This document shows positions 1 to 8,102 of a DNA stretch of 14,551 nucleotides, piece after piece. The notes below the pieces were generated by a model. The model was given only the letters and a program-made list of their open reading frames with translations, was not told the DNA's origin and did not search any database. Source of the stretch: an uncultured Eubacteriales bacterium (GTDB lineage Bacteria > Bacillota > Clostridia > Oscillospirales > Oscillospiraceae). The stretch covers positions 1 to 14,551 of the forward strand of contig CABRZL010000048.1 of NCBI GenBank assembly GCA_902475435.1, in the 5' to 3' direction. The first letter of the stretch is position 1, and every line of letters starts with the position of its first letter. The position numbers and the translations under genes are program-made.

Positions 1-177
1 AAAAATCTCTCCCCGCAGGGGCAGTTCGTCTGTCACACGGCCTTCGGGCGTGAAAAAAGCCCCGTTTGTGAAGATGATCTTGTGCGTCTGCAAGAACTCC
101 TCACAAAACAGGGCTTCGTTGATGCTTTTTCCATCAAACCAGACGGGCATCCCGTCAAGCTGCGCTTTGTTTTTCAT
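1..177 (-). CDS. P4-family phage/plasmid-type primase, N-terminal part (cut by window edge)
   Basis: The leftward frame starts at ATG 177 and stays open for 59 codons to the window edge. It begins MKNKAQLDGMPVWFDGKSIN and continues with a segment reading HKIIFTNGAFFTPEGRV. From memory, this N-terminus matches primase/helicase-type proteins of Firmicutes integrative elements (P4-family or VapE-like), but the catalytic part lies outside the window. An AGGAGG sits just upstream, and a second in-frame ATG at 183 is an alternative start. The gene begins inside the 3' end of the CHC2 gene in another frame, so the two are probably translationally coupled and act together in element replication. The reading frame is clear; the family call is moderate. 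Confidence 0.72.
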   Translation of the reverse strand, partial: MKNKAQLDGMPVWFDGKSINEALFCEEFLQTHKIIFTNGAFFTPEGRVTDELPLRGEIF

Positions 178-775
178 GGGCATCGTCCTCCTTTTTCAGC
201 CTGTCCAGCCGTTCCTCCAAACCGGCAATCAGGCCATCCTTGTTCAGCATTTCCACGATTTTCACCCGCTGTTCCAGCTCAGCGGCAATGAGCAAATCCG
301 CCAGATACTCCACATAGTCCAGCATCTGGCAGGCTTCCACAAACCGGTCATCCAGAACATCTTCCGGTGTCTTGGGTGTGTACTGCACCTTCCAGCTTTC
401 CAGAAGATGCAGATAATCGCACAATACCCGCAGGCAGCGCACCTCCTCCTGACGGTATGCTCTCAGCAGGGGGCGTTCCGGTTTGGGCAGGGCGATTGCC
501 GCTGGTGGCTTATCCGGGTCGATGCCGAAATCATAGGCCAGTTTCTTTGCGGCCCCGTAGTTGCTCAGGCCGAACAGCCTAGCCACGAAGTCAATCACAT
601 CGCCGGTGGCCCCGCAGCCGAAGCAGTAGAAGTAATCCCTGTTCAGCTTCATGCTGGGATGCCGGTCATTATGGAAGGGACAGCAGATCATGTTGCCCCG
701 GTTGACCTTGCAGCCGTAGTACTCGGTTGCCTGCTTCACAGTAACAGCAGATTTTACAGTTTCAAACAAATTCAT
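155..775 (-). CDS. CHC2 zinc-ribbon primase-type protein
   Basis: This 206-residue protein carries a DnaG-type CHC2 zinc ribbon at its N-terminus: C32-P-F-H35 followed by C51-F-G-C54, with the usual GATGDVIDF continuation at about residues 55-63. In DnaG this domain binds single-stranded template DNA. The TOPRIM catalytic domain is absent, since the remaining 140 residues are helical and charged. This looks like the stand-alone zinc-ribbon half of a split primase that works with the overlapping downstream primase gene. The start at ATG 775 has a GGAGG about 9 bases upstream. The stop at 155-157 lies inside the next gene. The gene reads away from the XRE/sigma pair, across a control region shared with them. 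Confidence 0.85.
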   Translation of the reverse strand: MNLFETVKSAVTVKQATEYYGCKVNRGNMICCPFHNDRHPSMKLNRDYFYCFGCGATGDVIDFVARLFGLSNYGAAKKLAYDFGIDPDKPPAAIALPKPERPLLRAYRQEEVRCLRVLCDYLHLLESWKVQYTPKTPEDVLDDRFVEACQMLDYVEYLADLLIAAELEQRVKIVEMLNKDGLIAGLEERLDRLKKEDDAHEKQSAA

Positions 776-867
776 AGGCTTTGCCCTCCATCATTTTATT
801 GACGATATCTGCCCGTCTGCCCGAATATACGGGGAAAAAGCCTATAGACCGAAAAATCCGCCAAAAG

Positions 868-915
868 TGCAAGAAATGAAAAAATGCAGCCCTGAAATCT
901 TGCAAAAATGCAAGA
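868..915. promoter_or_regulatory. TGCAAGA repeats, likely regulator operator
   Basis: A perfect inverted repeat at 898-915 reads TCTTGCA, AAAA, TGCAAGA. A third copy, TGCAAGA, lies at 868-874. The sites are in the gap between the leftward primase genes and the rightward XRE gene, about 30 bases upstream of the -35 box for the XRE gene. Paired short palindromes in a divergent control region next to an XRE gene are typical operators, so the XRE protein encoded at 1010 is the natural candidate binder. I saw no convincing -10/-35 pair for the leftward primase genes in this gap. Binding is inferred, not shown. Confidence 0.45.
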
Positions 916-945
916 CCTCAGAGCGGCCAAGCCAGCGGAAAGCAT

Positions 946-974
946 TTGCTCGCGCTGGTTTTATAAGGTATAAT
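946..974 (+). promoter_or_regulatory. Sigma-A-type promoter for the XRE/sigma gene pair
   Basis: A -35 box TTGCTC at 946-951 and a perfect -10 box TATAAT at 969-974 are separated by 17 bases. The XRE start codon lies 35 bases downstream of the -10 box. Confidence 0.7.
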
Positions 975-1009
975 GGTTAAAGAGAATTTGTAGAAAAGAG
1001 GTGTGTCAT

Positions 1010-1849
1010 ATGGAGGGAGCCTACCTGCCCGGAAATATCCGGCAGCGGATGCAGGAGCTTATGAAGGAACATAAAATTACCCAGGCACAGCTGGCGACCC
1101 GCATCGGCAGCACTGAAAGCGCCATCAGCCGGTTTGTCAGCGGCAAGACCGATAAGATCAGCACAGAACATTTACTCCGCATTGCAAAAGTGTTTGAAGT
1201 CTCCACAGATTTCCTGCTGGGGGAAGTCAACACGCCCGACCGAACAAATTTTGATATTGAAGAACTGGGCCTGTCGGTGCAGGCGGCGCGGAATCTGTAC
1301 ACTGGAAAAGTCAATGCGGAGATCATCAACCACCTTTTGGAAAGCCCGCGCTTTGCAGAAGTCACCTACATGATCGAGCAATATTTTGACGATACGCTGG
1401 CCGCCGGTTTCGCCGGACAGAACCAGATGCTTACTACTCTCAGTACCATGCTGCGCCGGAATGCGAAAACGGATGCCGCTGTGCAAGCGGCCAGAGCTGT
1501 CAACCGACAGAAAGTTCCTGTATATCAGGCAGACCTGACCATGATACAGAATACTTTCATGGCGGCGCTGAGGGAAGTGAAGAAAGAGATCGGCAACGAT
1601 TTTACAGCGGCGCAGTCTTTGACCAAGGGCATCACCCAGCAGATGTTCACCGAACTCACCAAAGGGGCGGATGTTCTTACTCCGACCATCACGCCAGAAA
1701 TGATTTCCGCCGCCGTCACCCAGAGCGCAGCGGGGATGGACGGCGTGCAAAAGGAAGCATTGGACAAGTTCGGTCAGGCGCTGACGGAATTTCTTCAATC
1801 TACCTTAGACCACGCGCAGGAGAAGCAAAATGCCGACCCGGAGCAATGA
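1010..1849 (+). CDS. XRE-family HTH regulator with long C-terminal domain
   Basis: The N-terminal domain (residues about 8-72) is a Cro/CI-type helix-turn-helix: ITQAQLATRIGSTESAISRF forms the HTH core and the domain ends with STDFLLG. About 200 residues of helical C-terminal region follow that I do not recognise; it has no peptidase or metal-site motif I can see. I start it at ATG 1010, because AGAGGTG lies 8 bases upstream and an earlier in-frame GTG at 1001 would fall within that ribosome binding site. The last 20 bases overlap the sigma-like gene, so the two are co-expressed. It probably controls element genes by binding the TGCAAGA repeats upstream of itself. Confidence 0.85.
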   Translation: MEGAYLPGNIRQRMQELMKEHKITQAQLATRIGSTESAISRFVSGKTDKISTEHLLRIAKVFEVSTDFLLGEVNTPDRTNFDIEELGLSVQAARNLYTGKVNAEIINHLLESPRFAEVTYMIEQYFDDTLAAGFAGQNQMLTTLSTMLRRNAKTDAAVQAARAVNRQKVPVYQADLTMIQNTFMAALREVKKEIGNDFTAAQSLTKGITQQMFTELTKGADVLTPTITPEMISAAVTQSAAGMDGVQKEALDKFGQALTEFLQSTLDHAQEKQNADPEQ

Positions 1850-2492
1850 GCAGCTATGCAAGCTGGCACAAGCAGGGGATATGGCTGCTCGTGACATTTT
1901 GCTGGAAAGCAATCTGGGCTTCATCCGAAAAATAGCGTTGGAACAATATCTGAGCATGGGGCTGGATGAAAATGATATTGGAATTGATTTAGATGATTTG
2001 GTGCAGGAGGGAAGTATCGGCCTGCTGAACGCGATCCCTTTGTTTGACGCCGGACGCGGTATGAAATTCCTGACCTATGCGGTACCGGCAATCCGCAACG
2101 CCATAACAGACTGCATCCGCGCCGCCCTCGTTCAGTTTGAACAACGGATGGTGGATAAGAAAGACGGTCCCGGCTCCCAGAGAGTATATCTGGATGACAT
2201 TCTTTCAGATGATGAACGGATGCTGCGGATCGAAGTCATAGCCGACCCTCACACCCAAACGCCGGAGCAAATCTATATCCAAAAAGAACAGCTGACGGAA
2301 CTGTATACGGCGCTGGACAAGCTGACTGCCAGAGAACAGACCTATCTTCTGTACCGCTATGGCTTTACCGATGGAATCGAGCACCCGCTGATCGGTGCGG
2401 CGCTCCATTTCCATCTCAGCGAGAGCCGGACAAAGAAGGTGGAGGGCGAAGCGATGGACAGCCTGCGCGGGAACCTGCCATGGTGGTTCTGA
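1830..2492 (+). CDS. Sigma-70-like RNA polymerase sigma factor
   Basis: This 220-residue protein has two sigma regions. Region 2 (about residues 30-98) includes DDLVQEGSIGLLNAI and FDAGRGMKFLTYAVPAIRNA, the core-binding and -10-recognition helices. Region 4 (about 155-215) starts at LYTALDKLTAREQTYLLYRY and is followed by an HTH-like segment. Region 1 and a full region 3 are missing, as in small alternative sigma factors of Firmicutes mobile elements. An AGGAG lies upstream of ATG 1830 inside the XRE gene, so translation is coupled to it. It probably directs expression of transfer or excision genes. Its target promoters cannot be identified from the window. Confidence 0.83.
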   Translation: MPTRSNEQLCKLAQAGDMAARDILLESNLGFIRKIALEQYLSMGLDENDIGIDLDDLVQEGSIGLLNAIPLFDAGRGMKFLTYAVPAIRNAITDCIRAALVQFEQRMVDKKDGPGSQRVYLDDILSDDERMLRIEVIADPHTQTPEQIYIQKEQLTELYTALDKLTAREQTYLLYRYGFTDGIEHPLIGAALHFHLSESRTKKVEGEAMDSLRGNLPWWF

Positions 2493-2648
2493 AACGATGG
2501 TAAGCAGCGGCTGACGGGGGCTTTGATATACCTTTATTTTGCAAATGACACGGCTGACAGACAGTGCTTGCCCGCACCGCCTGCCAGCCTTTTTCTGTCG
2601 CTTATGCTGCCCCGCATGGGGCAACCTTTCCCTCCAGAACGCCGCAAC

Positions 2649-2677
2649 TGTAGCCACACTTTCCGGGGTGTGCTACA
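2649..2677. repeat. Inverted repeat with TGTAGC/GCTACA arms
   Basis: TGTAGC at 2649-2654 pairs with GCTACA at 2672-2677. ACAC at 2656-2659 pairs with GTGT at 2668-2671, leaving one bulged C at 2655. This gives a 10-bp stem with an 8-base loop. No T tract follows directly, so it is not a standard terminator. Confidence 0.55.
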
Positions 2678-2710
2678 ATTCCGGCTTCCATCTGCTCCAC
2701 AAAGGTATAA

Positions 2711-2740
2711 CACACTAGACTTTCCGAGGAAAGTCGTGTG
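2711..2740. repeat. Long imperfect palindrome, oriT-like
   Basis: GACTTTCC (2718-2725) and GGAAAGTC (2728-2735) form a perfect 8-bp inverted repeat around GA. Outside a two-base TA bulge the arms continue as CACAC (2711-2715) and GTGTG (2736-2740). A 13-bp stem with a short asymmetric bulge and no T tract resembles relaxase-recognition hairpins more than terminators. The CACACTTTCC motif of the neighbouring repeat at 2649-2677 recurs here in split form. Confidence 0.5.
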
Positions 2741-2779
2741 CCAACAGGGATGCTGCTCGCCCCTATTGGAAACCCAGAG

Positions 2780-2800
2780 CCAAAGGGGCTTCCCCTTTGG
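2780..2800. repeat. Perfect 9-bp hairpin
   Basis: CCAAAGGGG and CCCCTTTGG flank a 3-base CTT loop, giving a very stable perfect hairpin. Neither strand has a U-rich run right after it, so termination is not the obvious role. Confidence 0.6.
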
Positions 2801-2840
2801 ATACCCCTCGTTTCCGTCGCTTGTGCTGCTATGGACATGT

Positions 2841-3095
2841 TCAAATTTGTATCCTGCATAGCCTCCAAAAACGCAAAATTCCGCAGATTTCATCTTCACA
2901 TCGGACGAAATCTGCGAATTTTTTAGTCATCACACAGTGTGGCAACCTTGCTATAAAATGAATCGTCGAAGACTGATCGTCAATATAAACATCATCCATC
3001 TGTTTGCCACTGGCTTCTCTGGTTATACACACTTTAGCCTCAAAAGAATCGAGGTTATGGATGTTTCGAAGGCGCCAGATATAATATGATGATTC
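2841..3095 (-). other. Open frame continuing in phase after the Res stop codon
   Basis: Right after the TAA of the Res gene, the same frame stays open for 84 codons to a TGA at 2841-2843. The first part (YYIWRLRNIHNL, then EASGKQMDDVYIDDQSS) looks protein-like. The last third overlaps the terminator hairpin and is therefore unlikely to be coding. There is no ribosome binding site or convincing start. It could be the remnant of another gene, or a Res tail cut off by a nonsense change. I do not recognise it. Confidence 0.3.
2875..2922. terminator. Bidirectional intrinsic terminator between backbone and restriction operon
   Basis: CGCAGATTTC (2882-2891) and GAAATCTGCG (2907-2916) form a perfect 10-bp stem with a 15-base loop. 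AAAATT and AATTTT extend it outward after a single bulge. T6 follows on the plus strand, and the minus strand has T-rich sequence after the stem. It probably ends the leftward Res operon and may also stop rightward transcripts from the sigma-like gene. Confidence 0.7.
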
Positions 3096-5960
3096 TTATT
3101 CGATGATCCCGTCCGTATCGAAGATGTGATCCAACTCATCGGTATTGATCGCATGAGACACCTTGTCGCGGATTGTTGTCCGGTACATATCCAATCGTTT
3201 AAACTGGTTTCTTCCGGCTGCATCCTTGCTCATACGGATAAGCTGAATTCTGCCGACACCCGGATTCTGTCTTGCGTATTCAGCAAAGCCCTTTGCTTTT
3301 CCAAGGTTATCTTTAAAGTCTGCGCTATGCGGCTCAAGAATATCAATCACATAGCCGAGGCGCTCATCCTGACGGACTACGATAAAATCAGGATATGTCG
3401 GTTTGATTTCTCCATCGATTTCATATGGGATGCAAAGAGCCCACGACGCTCTGAAAGGATTACGAATCCAGCAGACAAAATCCGGCCGCTTTTCTTCCTC
3501 TGCAATCAGATCGACTTCCCAGCCGTTTAGCTTCAGCTTTGCCGTTCCAGTGGTTTCGTTGACGAACAAATGGTCTCTGTATTCCTTACCGCCAGCTTCA
3601 TGCGGCACCTGAATTGTCTCGGGAAGACGGAAATTGTGCTTGCTTACCACGTCGCCATCAGACACTATGCTGTCGTATTCACGGCGAATCTTTTCTGAGT
3701 CAATGGTGGCGATGTATCTGCGATAATCATCATTTAGTCCGTGGAAACGTTTCTCCGCATAGGCATGAAGTCTGTTCATGCAATCCTCGTCAGCAACAAA
3801 AAGAATGACATCTACCTTAAACGCTGTTAGGTCGCTGAAGTCGCCATATTTATTGCCATACGCCATACCGATGCCTTCGCGTCCCAGTTTCACATCGGCA
3901 ATCTGGAACTGGCGCTCAATATCTGTATCGGTCGTTGTAAACATATCATGAACAGAATAGTTGTCCACGGTCTCACCGAAGGCATCAAAAATCTGCGTGG
4001 CCAGCTTAAGCTGTTTCACCTGCTGCACAAGATCATCGTACTTGCCCTTAGCTTTCAGATCTTCCACATAATCATGGATCATCTGGACAATCTCATTCTG
4101 TACCTCTCTGATTGCCTCACGGTGTAGCTTGGACATACTAAGCAGGTGCGCCATCCGATATAGCGATTTGAGGTAATCGTTAATCCGGAGCGCTCTGACG
4201 TTATAAGAAAGCAGACCAGCATCATTAATGAATTTCATAACTGCTTCACGGTCAAATAAATCCTCTACTTTTTCCTGCTGACTATCCGGAGTCGAAGTTT
4301 CAGGTGCAGCAGTTACGCTTGGCTGAGCATCTGCTGTCGGTGTAACATCTGGCCGAACGGTCTGCGTGCTCTCGGCGCTCATCTGCTGGAGTGTATCGGC
4401 AGGCTGTTCTGATGTCACTTCTGCTGCATCCGGGATTTGTGTCTGCTGCTGTACCGGAGCAGACTCACTCTGCGTATCTGTTATGGGTGCCAAAGTCTGT
4501 GTCTCGGTATTTTGATTTGCAAACACTTCCAAAGTCATCTGTCCCGGAATTGACGTTTGTGTTTTCTTCTTCGGTTTGACAGTTAAGGTCTCGAAACGCT
4601 TTTCAGATAGCGGCTCACCAAATATGTCTGTCGGAATATCTCCACCCTCAGTGCTCTGCAATGCCTCCACGACATCTTTGACAGTTTCCTCGTTAAAGTA
4701 CGGTAAATAGAGATGCACATCATTCAGGACATCATCAACCTGAATATGCATCTGCATCGGGGTTCTGACCATGCGCCCAAGGAGCTGAGCAATATAGGTA
4801 GCGTCATTTGCGTGCTTGAAGGACATCATGGTCTCTGCCCTTGGGCAATCCCATCCAGTGGACAGATTTTCTTTAAAGAACACAACACGGATATTTCGAT
4901 TATCTGCGATACGGGAAGGCTCTTCATAACGTACTTCAAGTCCATTTACCGTAAGGGAGGCTGTTGTTCCTCCAAAAGTGTGAACTACCTGACCGCTTTC
5001 CAGCTTGAAGCCTGTCCGCTCCTCGATCTTTACAATACAATCATCCAGATTGGTGTCGGTCAGCTTACCGCCAGTTCCATTTAAAACTTGAATAATCAAA
5101 ATTGGATTCACATAGGCGTAATGCTGTTCAAAACAATACTGTGTCCAGTGTTCCCATTTTTCTTTCCAATCGTCTGCTGCTGCCTGCAGGATAGCCATAT
5201 CGTTGTTGACCGCGCTGGCCTCCGGGTAAGTGATGACAATGCGGTCTTTTAAAAGTCCAGACGCCCGCACTTCATCCGCTGTAACAATAGACTTATGTAT
5301 GGTTGAAGACGTGCCTTCGACTAGAGCATTGAACCGCTGGGTCGTTGCAGACATACCAATCACTACAGGCATCGGTGGGATATGATCCTCCTCGCTCCCC
5401 TTGATGAACTTTTGCATGATTGTCGTGGCTTTGCTGGCTTCACGGCCTTGCATGCCACGATGTGCCTCATCGATAATGAAGTACAATCTGTCACTCTTAT
5501 CTCTAACGGTATTAGCCAGCGTCTCCCAAATGGTATAGGAGCGGTTATCGCCATTTTTGGTGAGCTTCGATGTAACAGATAGCTTCTGCGTATTTAAGAA
5601 ATAAATATGTCCGTCCTCGAAGACCTCTTTGTCAAAAGAGTCCTCCGTCACCGTCACACACTGTGAAAGACAAATTTTATCGGCTTTGGAATCAATCTTC
5701 ATCTTGGATTGCTCATTCAGCTGCGGAGAATCCGAAAGCCAGACAATAATCGCATTCGGCTGCTCTGCGTAGGTGTCATCGCCATATAGGATGCTTTCAA
5801 TCAGTGCAGATATGATGATAGTCTTTCCGGCTCCGGTCGGAGCAGTAAAGGAAACCACCTGTGGCGCATGTGTTCTATGATAGCTGCCCAACGCTTCCGC
5901 AGTCTTCATGCGGATATCAGCAAGTGCTCTTTTCTGAAAAGGGAATAGTTCTACTTTCAT
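3096..5960 (-). CDS. res: Type III-like restriction subunit Res (SF2 helicase-nuclease)
   Basis: This 954-residue protein is the ATP-dependent translocase and nuclease partner of the adjacent methyltransferase. Helicase motifs appear in order: Walker A APTGAGKT (40-47), DEAH (164-167), SATT (204-207), then a motif V-like ENLSTGWDCPRAETM and a motif VI-like AQLLGRMVRTP. A Gln/Thr/Pro/Ser-rich linker of about 100 residues (about 465-567) separates the helicase from the C-terminal part. The C-terminus carries a PD-(D/E)XK-like element, PDFIVV at 857 followed by YVIDILEPH with D873 and E876, but without the usual E-X-K triad. The start at ATG 5960 has GGGAGG a few bases upstream, inside the end of mod, so translation is coupled. 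Length fits type III-like Res proteins. Family call is strong; nuclease activity is uncertain. Confidence 0.92.
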   Translation of the reverse strand: MKVELFPFQKRALADIRMKTAEALGSYHRTHAPQVVSFTAPTGAGKTIIISALIESILYGDDTYAEQPNAIIVWLSDSPQLNEQSKMKIDSKADKICLSQCVTVTEDSFDKEVFEDGHIYFLNTQKLSVTSKLTKNGDNRSYTIWETLANTVRDKSDRLYFIIDEAHRGMQGREASKATTIMQKFIKGSEEDHIPPMPVVIGMSATTQRFNALVEGTSSTIHKSIVTADEVRASGLLKDRIVITYPEASAVNNDMAILQAAADDWKEKWEHWTQYCFEQHYAYVNPILIIQVLNGTGGKLTDTNLDDCIVKIEERTGFKLESGQVVHTFGGTTASLTVNGLEVRYEEPSRIADNRNIRVVFFKENLSTGWDCPRAETMMSFKHANDATYIAQLLGRMVRTPMQMHIQVDDVLNDVHLYLPYFNEETVKDVVEALQSTEGGDIPTDIFGEPLSEKRFETLTVKPKKKTQTSIPGQMTLEVFANQNTETQTLAPITDTQSESAPVQQQTQIPDAAEVTSEQPADTLQQMSAESTQTVRPDVTPTADAQPSVTAAPETSTPDSQQEKVEDLFDREAVMKFINDAGLLSYNVRALRINDYLKSLYRMAHLLSMSKLHREAIREVQNEIVQMIHDYVEDLKAKGKYDDLVQQVKQLKLATQIFDAFGETVDNYSVHDMFTTTDTDIERQFQIADVKLGREGIGMAYGNKYGDFSDLTAFKVDVILFVADEDCMNRLHAYAEKRFHGLNDDYRRYIATIDSEKIRREYDSIVSDGDVVSKHNFRLPETIQVPHEAGGKEYRDHLFVNETTGTAKLKLNGWEVDLIAEEEKRPDFVCWIRNPFRASWALCIPYEIDGEIKPTYPDFIVVRQDERLGYVIDILEPHSADFKDNLGKAKGFAEYARQNPGVGRIQLIRMSKDAAGRNQFKRLDMYRTTIRDKVSHAINTDELDHIFDTDGIIE

Positions 5961-5962
5961 GG

Positions 5963-8092
5963 TTACCTCCCTGTATTGATACGGAAATTGTCCAGATAAT
6001 CCCGGTAAAGCTGATAGCAGTCTTTGCCATCGTAGGTGCGGATCATTGACCGGTAAGCAGTCTCTGAATTCGTCACAATAAAGACTGTCTGTATTTCCGG
6101 ATGCTGGCTTAATTCCGCATCAAACTCGGAATAATATATTTCGTCTATCAAAACTGCCATCTTGTTATGTGGTAGAATGAGCATCTTCGGAAGCTTATCA
6201 CTTTCGAGCGATGGACATCTTCCAATGGCTCCACCCTTCATCCAAAGCACCGGAAGCAGCTCACGGAACTGCCTGCCGAGGGCAACTGAGGTTTTATCAA
6301 GAAAGCTCAGTTTGAAGAAGGCCGCGTTTGCAGGAAATCCGTTCGCCATAGGTCTATCAATTCCAAGATAGTCACCTTTCAATGGTGCTCCATTTGTATC
6401 ATGCCCTTCAATAGTACAAACAGTACGAGGCCAAGTAATATATCGAGCAATACCAAAGTTTTCCCACTCTTCATCGCCCGGATGTAAACCCTTCTTGGTT
6501 AGCGACTTAATCTCTGCCTCTGAAACCTCATTGTTTGTAACCATTACACATCTACGTTGTCCGTTATCTTCCGCATTCAGAAGATTTACAGCGTGTAAAG
6601 TCGTTCCTGAGCCAGAAAAGAAGTCAACTATAAGTGCGTTCTTCTTATTTCCCACATAGAAGCGCAACGTATCCTCAACGGCATATAATGACTTTGGAAA
6701 AGGAAAATTCCTCTTAGGAATAATCTTGTCTATGAGATTCGTGCCATATGTGCTTGCGTCGTGCCAGTCGCGCACCCACATCGTTTTAGGCTCTCGATCT
6801 TGTTCAGCTTCTTCATTCCACTCTAAAATCAGAGAACCATCAGCATCTTTACCCGTTGCAATAAGAATTCCATCACGTAATTGTTCTTTTTGCTTCTTCT
6901 TCAAAAACACAATAGCCCACTGATCTCTGTTTTTGTTATATGCACCTAATTTTGCAATACCTTGCTCCAGATAAGATCGCAATGTTTCATGTCCAAGCTG
7001 CCAGCGACCTTCACTATTATCTGTTCTAATCGGCCATACAGCTTTCAGTCCCGGTACAGGTGGCCTTTTTTCTACATCATGCCTATCTATTTCAAGCGGA
7101 AGCGGATCTCCAACGACTTCTATTTTCTTCTTTTTAGCATCAATCCAAACTGGATAAAACAGATTTGGGGATTCTCTACGTGAGGAACCATTTGAGCCTC
7201 GACGCAACATACTATTCCAAATGGTATCTGTCTTTGCTTCTTTTGCATCCGGATTACTATTGTCAGTAACATCCAGCATGGAATATTTGGACTTCTGTAT
7301 AGTCATACTGCCAAATTGCAACAAAAATAAATACTCATCGCATCTGGCAAACTGCCCAACTCTAGTAGATGCTTTTTTATTAATTCTGGATGTAATCATT
7401 TGCATACGAGCCTCCGGAAAAATTTCCTCCAACAGGCATCCAAGATGTAGGTATTCTTTTTCATCAATGGTAACAATCAGCACAGAATCCTTTGGATTCA
7501 GAAGCTTCTTCGCAATCTTCAGGCGCTTTTCCATCATAGATAACCATTTACTGTGACGGTAAGCGTCAGAACCATCTACATAGTCATTGTTGTATTTCCA
7601 GTCCTTGGCACCAGTATTGTATGGCGGATCAATATAGATACAGTCGACCTTTTCTGCATAAAGGTATTCCAACAACTGAAGGGCATGATAATTGTCCGCC
7701 TCAATCAGCGTATGCCAAAGATCTCTATCTGAAGCGTTTTCTACACTATCCAACAGTTTCAGTGTTGGATAAATCGGCTCTCCGAACTCTGCCACTGTCA
7801 CAAGTTCATCCAACTTAAATGTCTTCTGCTCATGAGTTTCCCTTCTGTCGCATTGAACTTCATAACCGTCAATCTTCATAACGGTATATATGTCGCTGAC
7901 ATATCCGTTTTTCAGAGCCACCTTGGCGCCAACACGAATGGGCACATCATAAAGTGGCGTGCATTCGGGCAGATGTTCCTCAAACACAAGTCCAAACTTT
8001 TTTTGCTTTATCAATTTATTAGTTTCCTGCAAAATCCTGTCCCGAAGTGTGGGATCATCGATTTGCTGGATTAGGTCTTGTAATAGTGCCAC
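5963..8092 (-). CDS. mod: Type III-like DNA adenine-N6 methyltransferase Mod
   Basis: The protein transfers a methyl group from SAM to adenine in a specific DNA site, protecting host DNA. Motif IV DPPY (about residues 155-158, followed by NTG) precedes motif I VDFFSGSGTTLHA (about 489-501), the beta-class order expected of Mod subunits. About 330 residues between them would hold target recognition. I choose GTG 8092, since GAGGTGG lies 8 bases upstream. An earlier in-frame GTG at 8101 adds three residues but has a weak site. That ribosome binding site overlaps the stop codon of the radical-SAM gene, and the Res start follows the mod stop by two bases. Tight coupling on both sides suggests balanced expression with both neighbours. 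Confidence 0.93.
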   Translation of the reverse strand: MALLQDLIQQIDDPTLRDRILQETNKLIKQKKFGLVFEEHLPECTPLYDVPIRVGAKVALKNGYVSDIYTVMKIDGYEVQCDRRETHEQKTFKLDELVTVAEFGEPIYPTLKLLDSVENASDRDLWHTLIEADNYHALQLLEYLYAEKVDCIYIDPPYNTGAKDWKYNNDYVDGSDAYRHSKWLSMMEKRLKIAKKLLNPKDSVLIVTIDEKEYLHLGCLLEEIFPEARMQMITSRINKKASTRVGQFARCDEYLFLLQFGSMTIQKSKYSMLDVTDNSNPDAKEAKTDTIWNSMLRRGSNGSSRRESPNLFYPVWIDAKKKKIEVVGDPLPLEIDRHDVEKRPPVPGLKAVWPIRTDNSEGRWQLGHETLRSYLEQGIAKLGAYNKNRDQWAIVFLKKKQKEQLRDGILIATGKDADGSLILEWNEEAEQDREPKTMWVRDWHDASTYGTNLIDKIIPKRNFPFPKSLYAVEDTLRFYVGNKKNALIVDFFSGSGTTLHAVNLLNAEDNGQRRCVMVTNNEVSEAEIKSLTKKGLHPGDEEWENFGIARYITWPRTVCTIEGHDTNGAPLKGDYLGIDRPMANGFPANAAFFKLSFLDKTSVALGRQFRELLPVLWMKGGAIGRCPSLESDKLPKMLILPHNKMAVLIDEIYYSEFDAELSQHPEIQTVFIVTNSETAYRSMIRTYDGKDCYQLYRDYLDNFRINTGR

Positions 8093-8102
8093 CTTTCCCA
8101 CC

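Larger units (their letters stand above)
2493..2874. other. Non-coding stretch with inverted repeats; possible transfer-origin region
   Basis: This stretch follows the sigma-like gene and holds no gene I can support. Open frames on both strands lack ribosome binding sites and run straight through the hairpins. It contains three clear inverted repeats, listed separately (2649-2677, 2711-2740 and 2780-2800). Structured gene-free DNA beside replication and regulation genes of an integrative element suggests an origin of transfer, but no relaxase gene is in view to support this. Confidence 0.4.

Noticed and set aside
50..802. A 250-codon open frame on the plus strand
   Set aside because: It lies antisense to the CHC2 gene and the primase fragment, has no ribosome binding site, and its composition is not protein-like. 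The opposite strand has clear zinc-ribbon motifs.
2534..2899. A 121-codon minus-strand open frame beyond the sigma-like gene
   Set aside because: It runs through three hairpins and into the terminator, has no ribosome binding site, and its sequence has no recognizable domain. Best explained as non-coding DNA.
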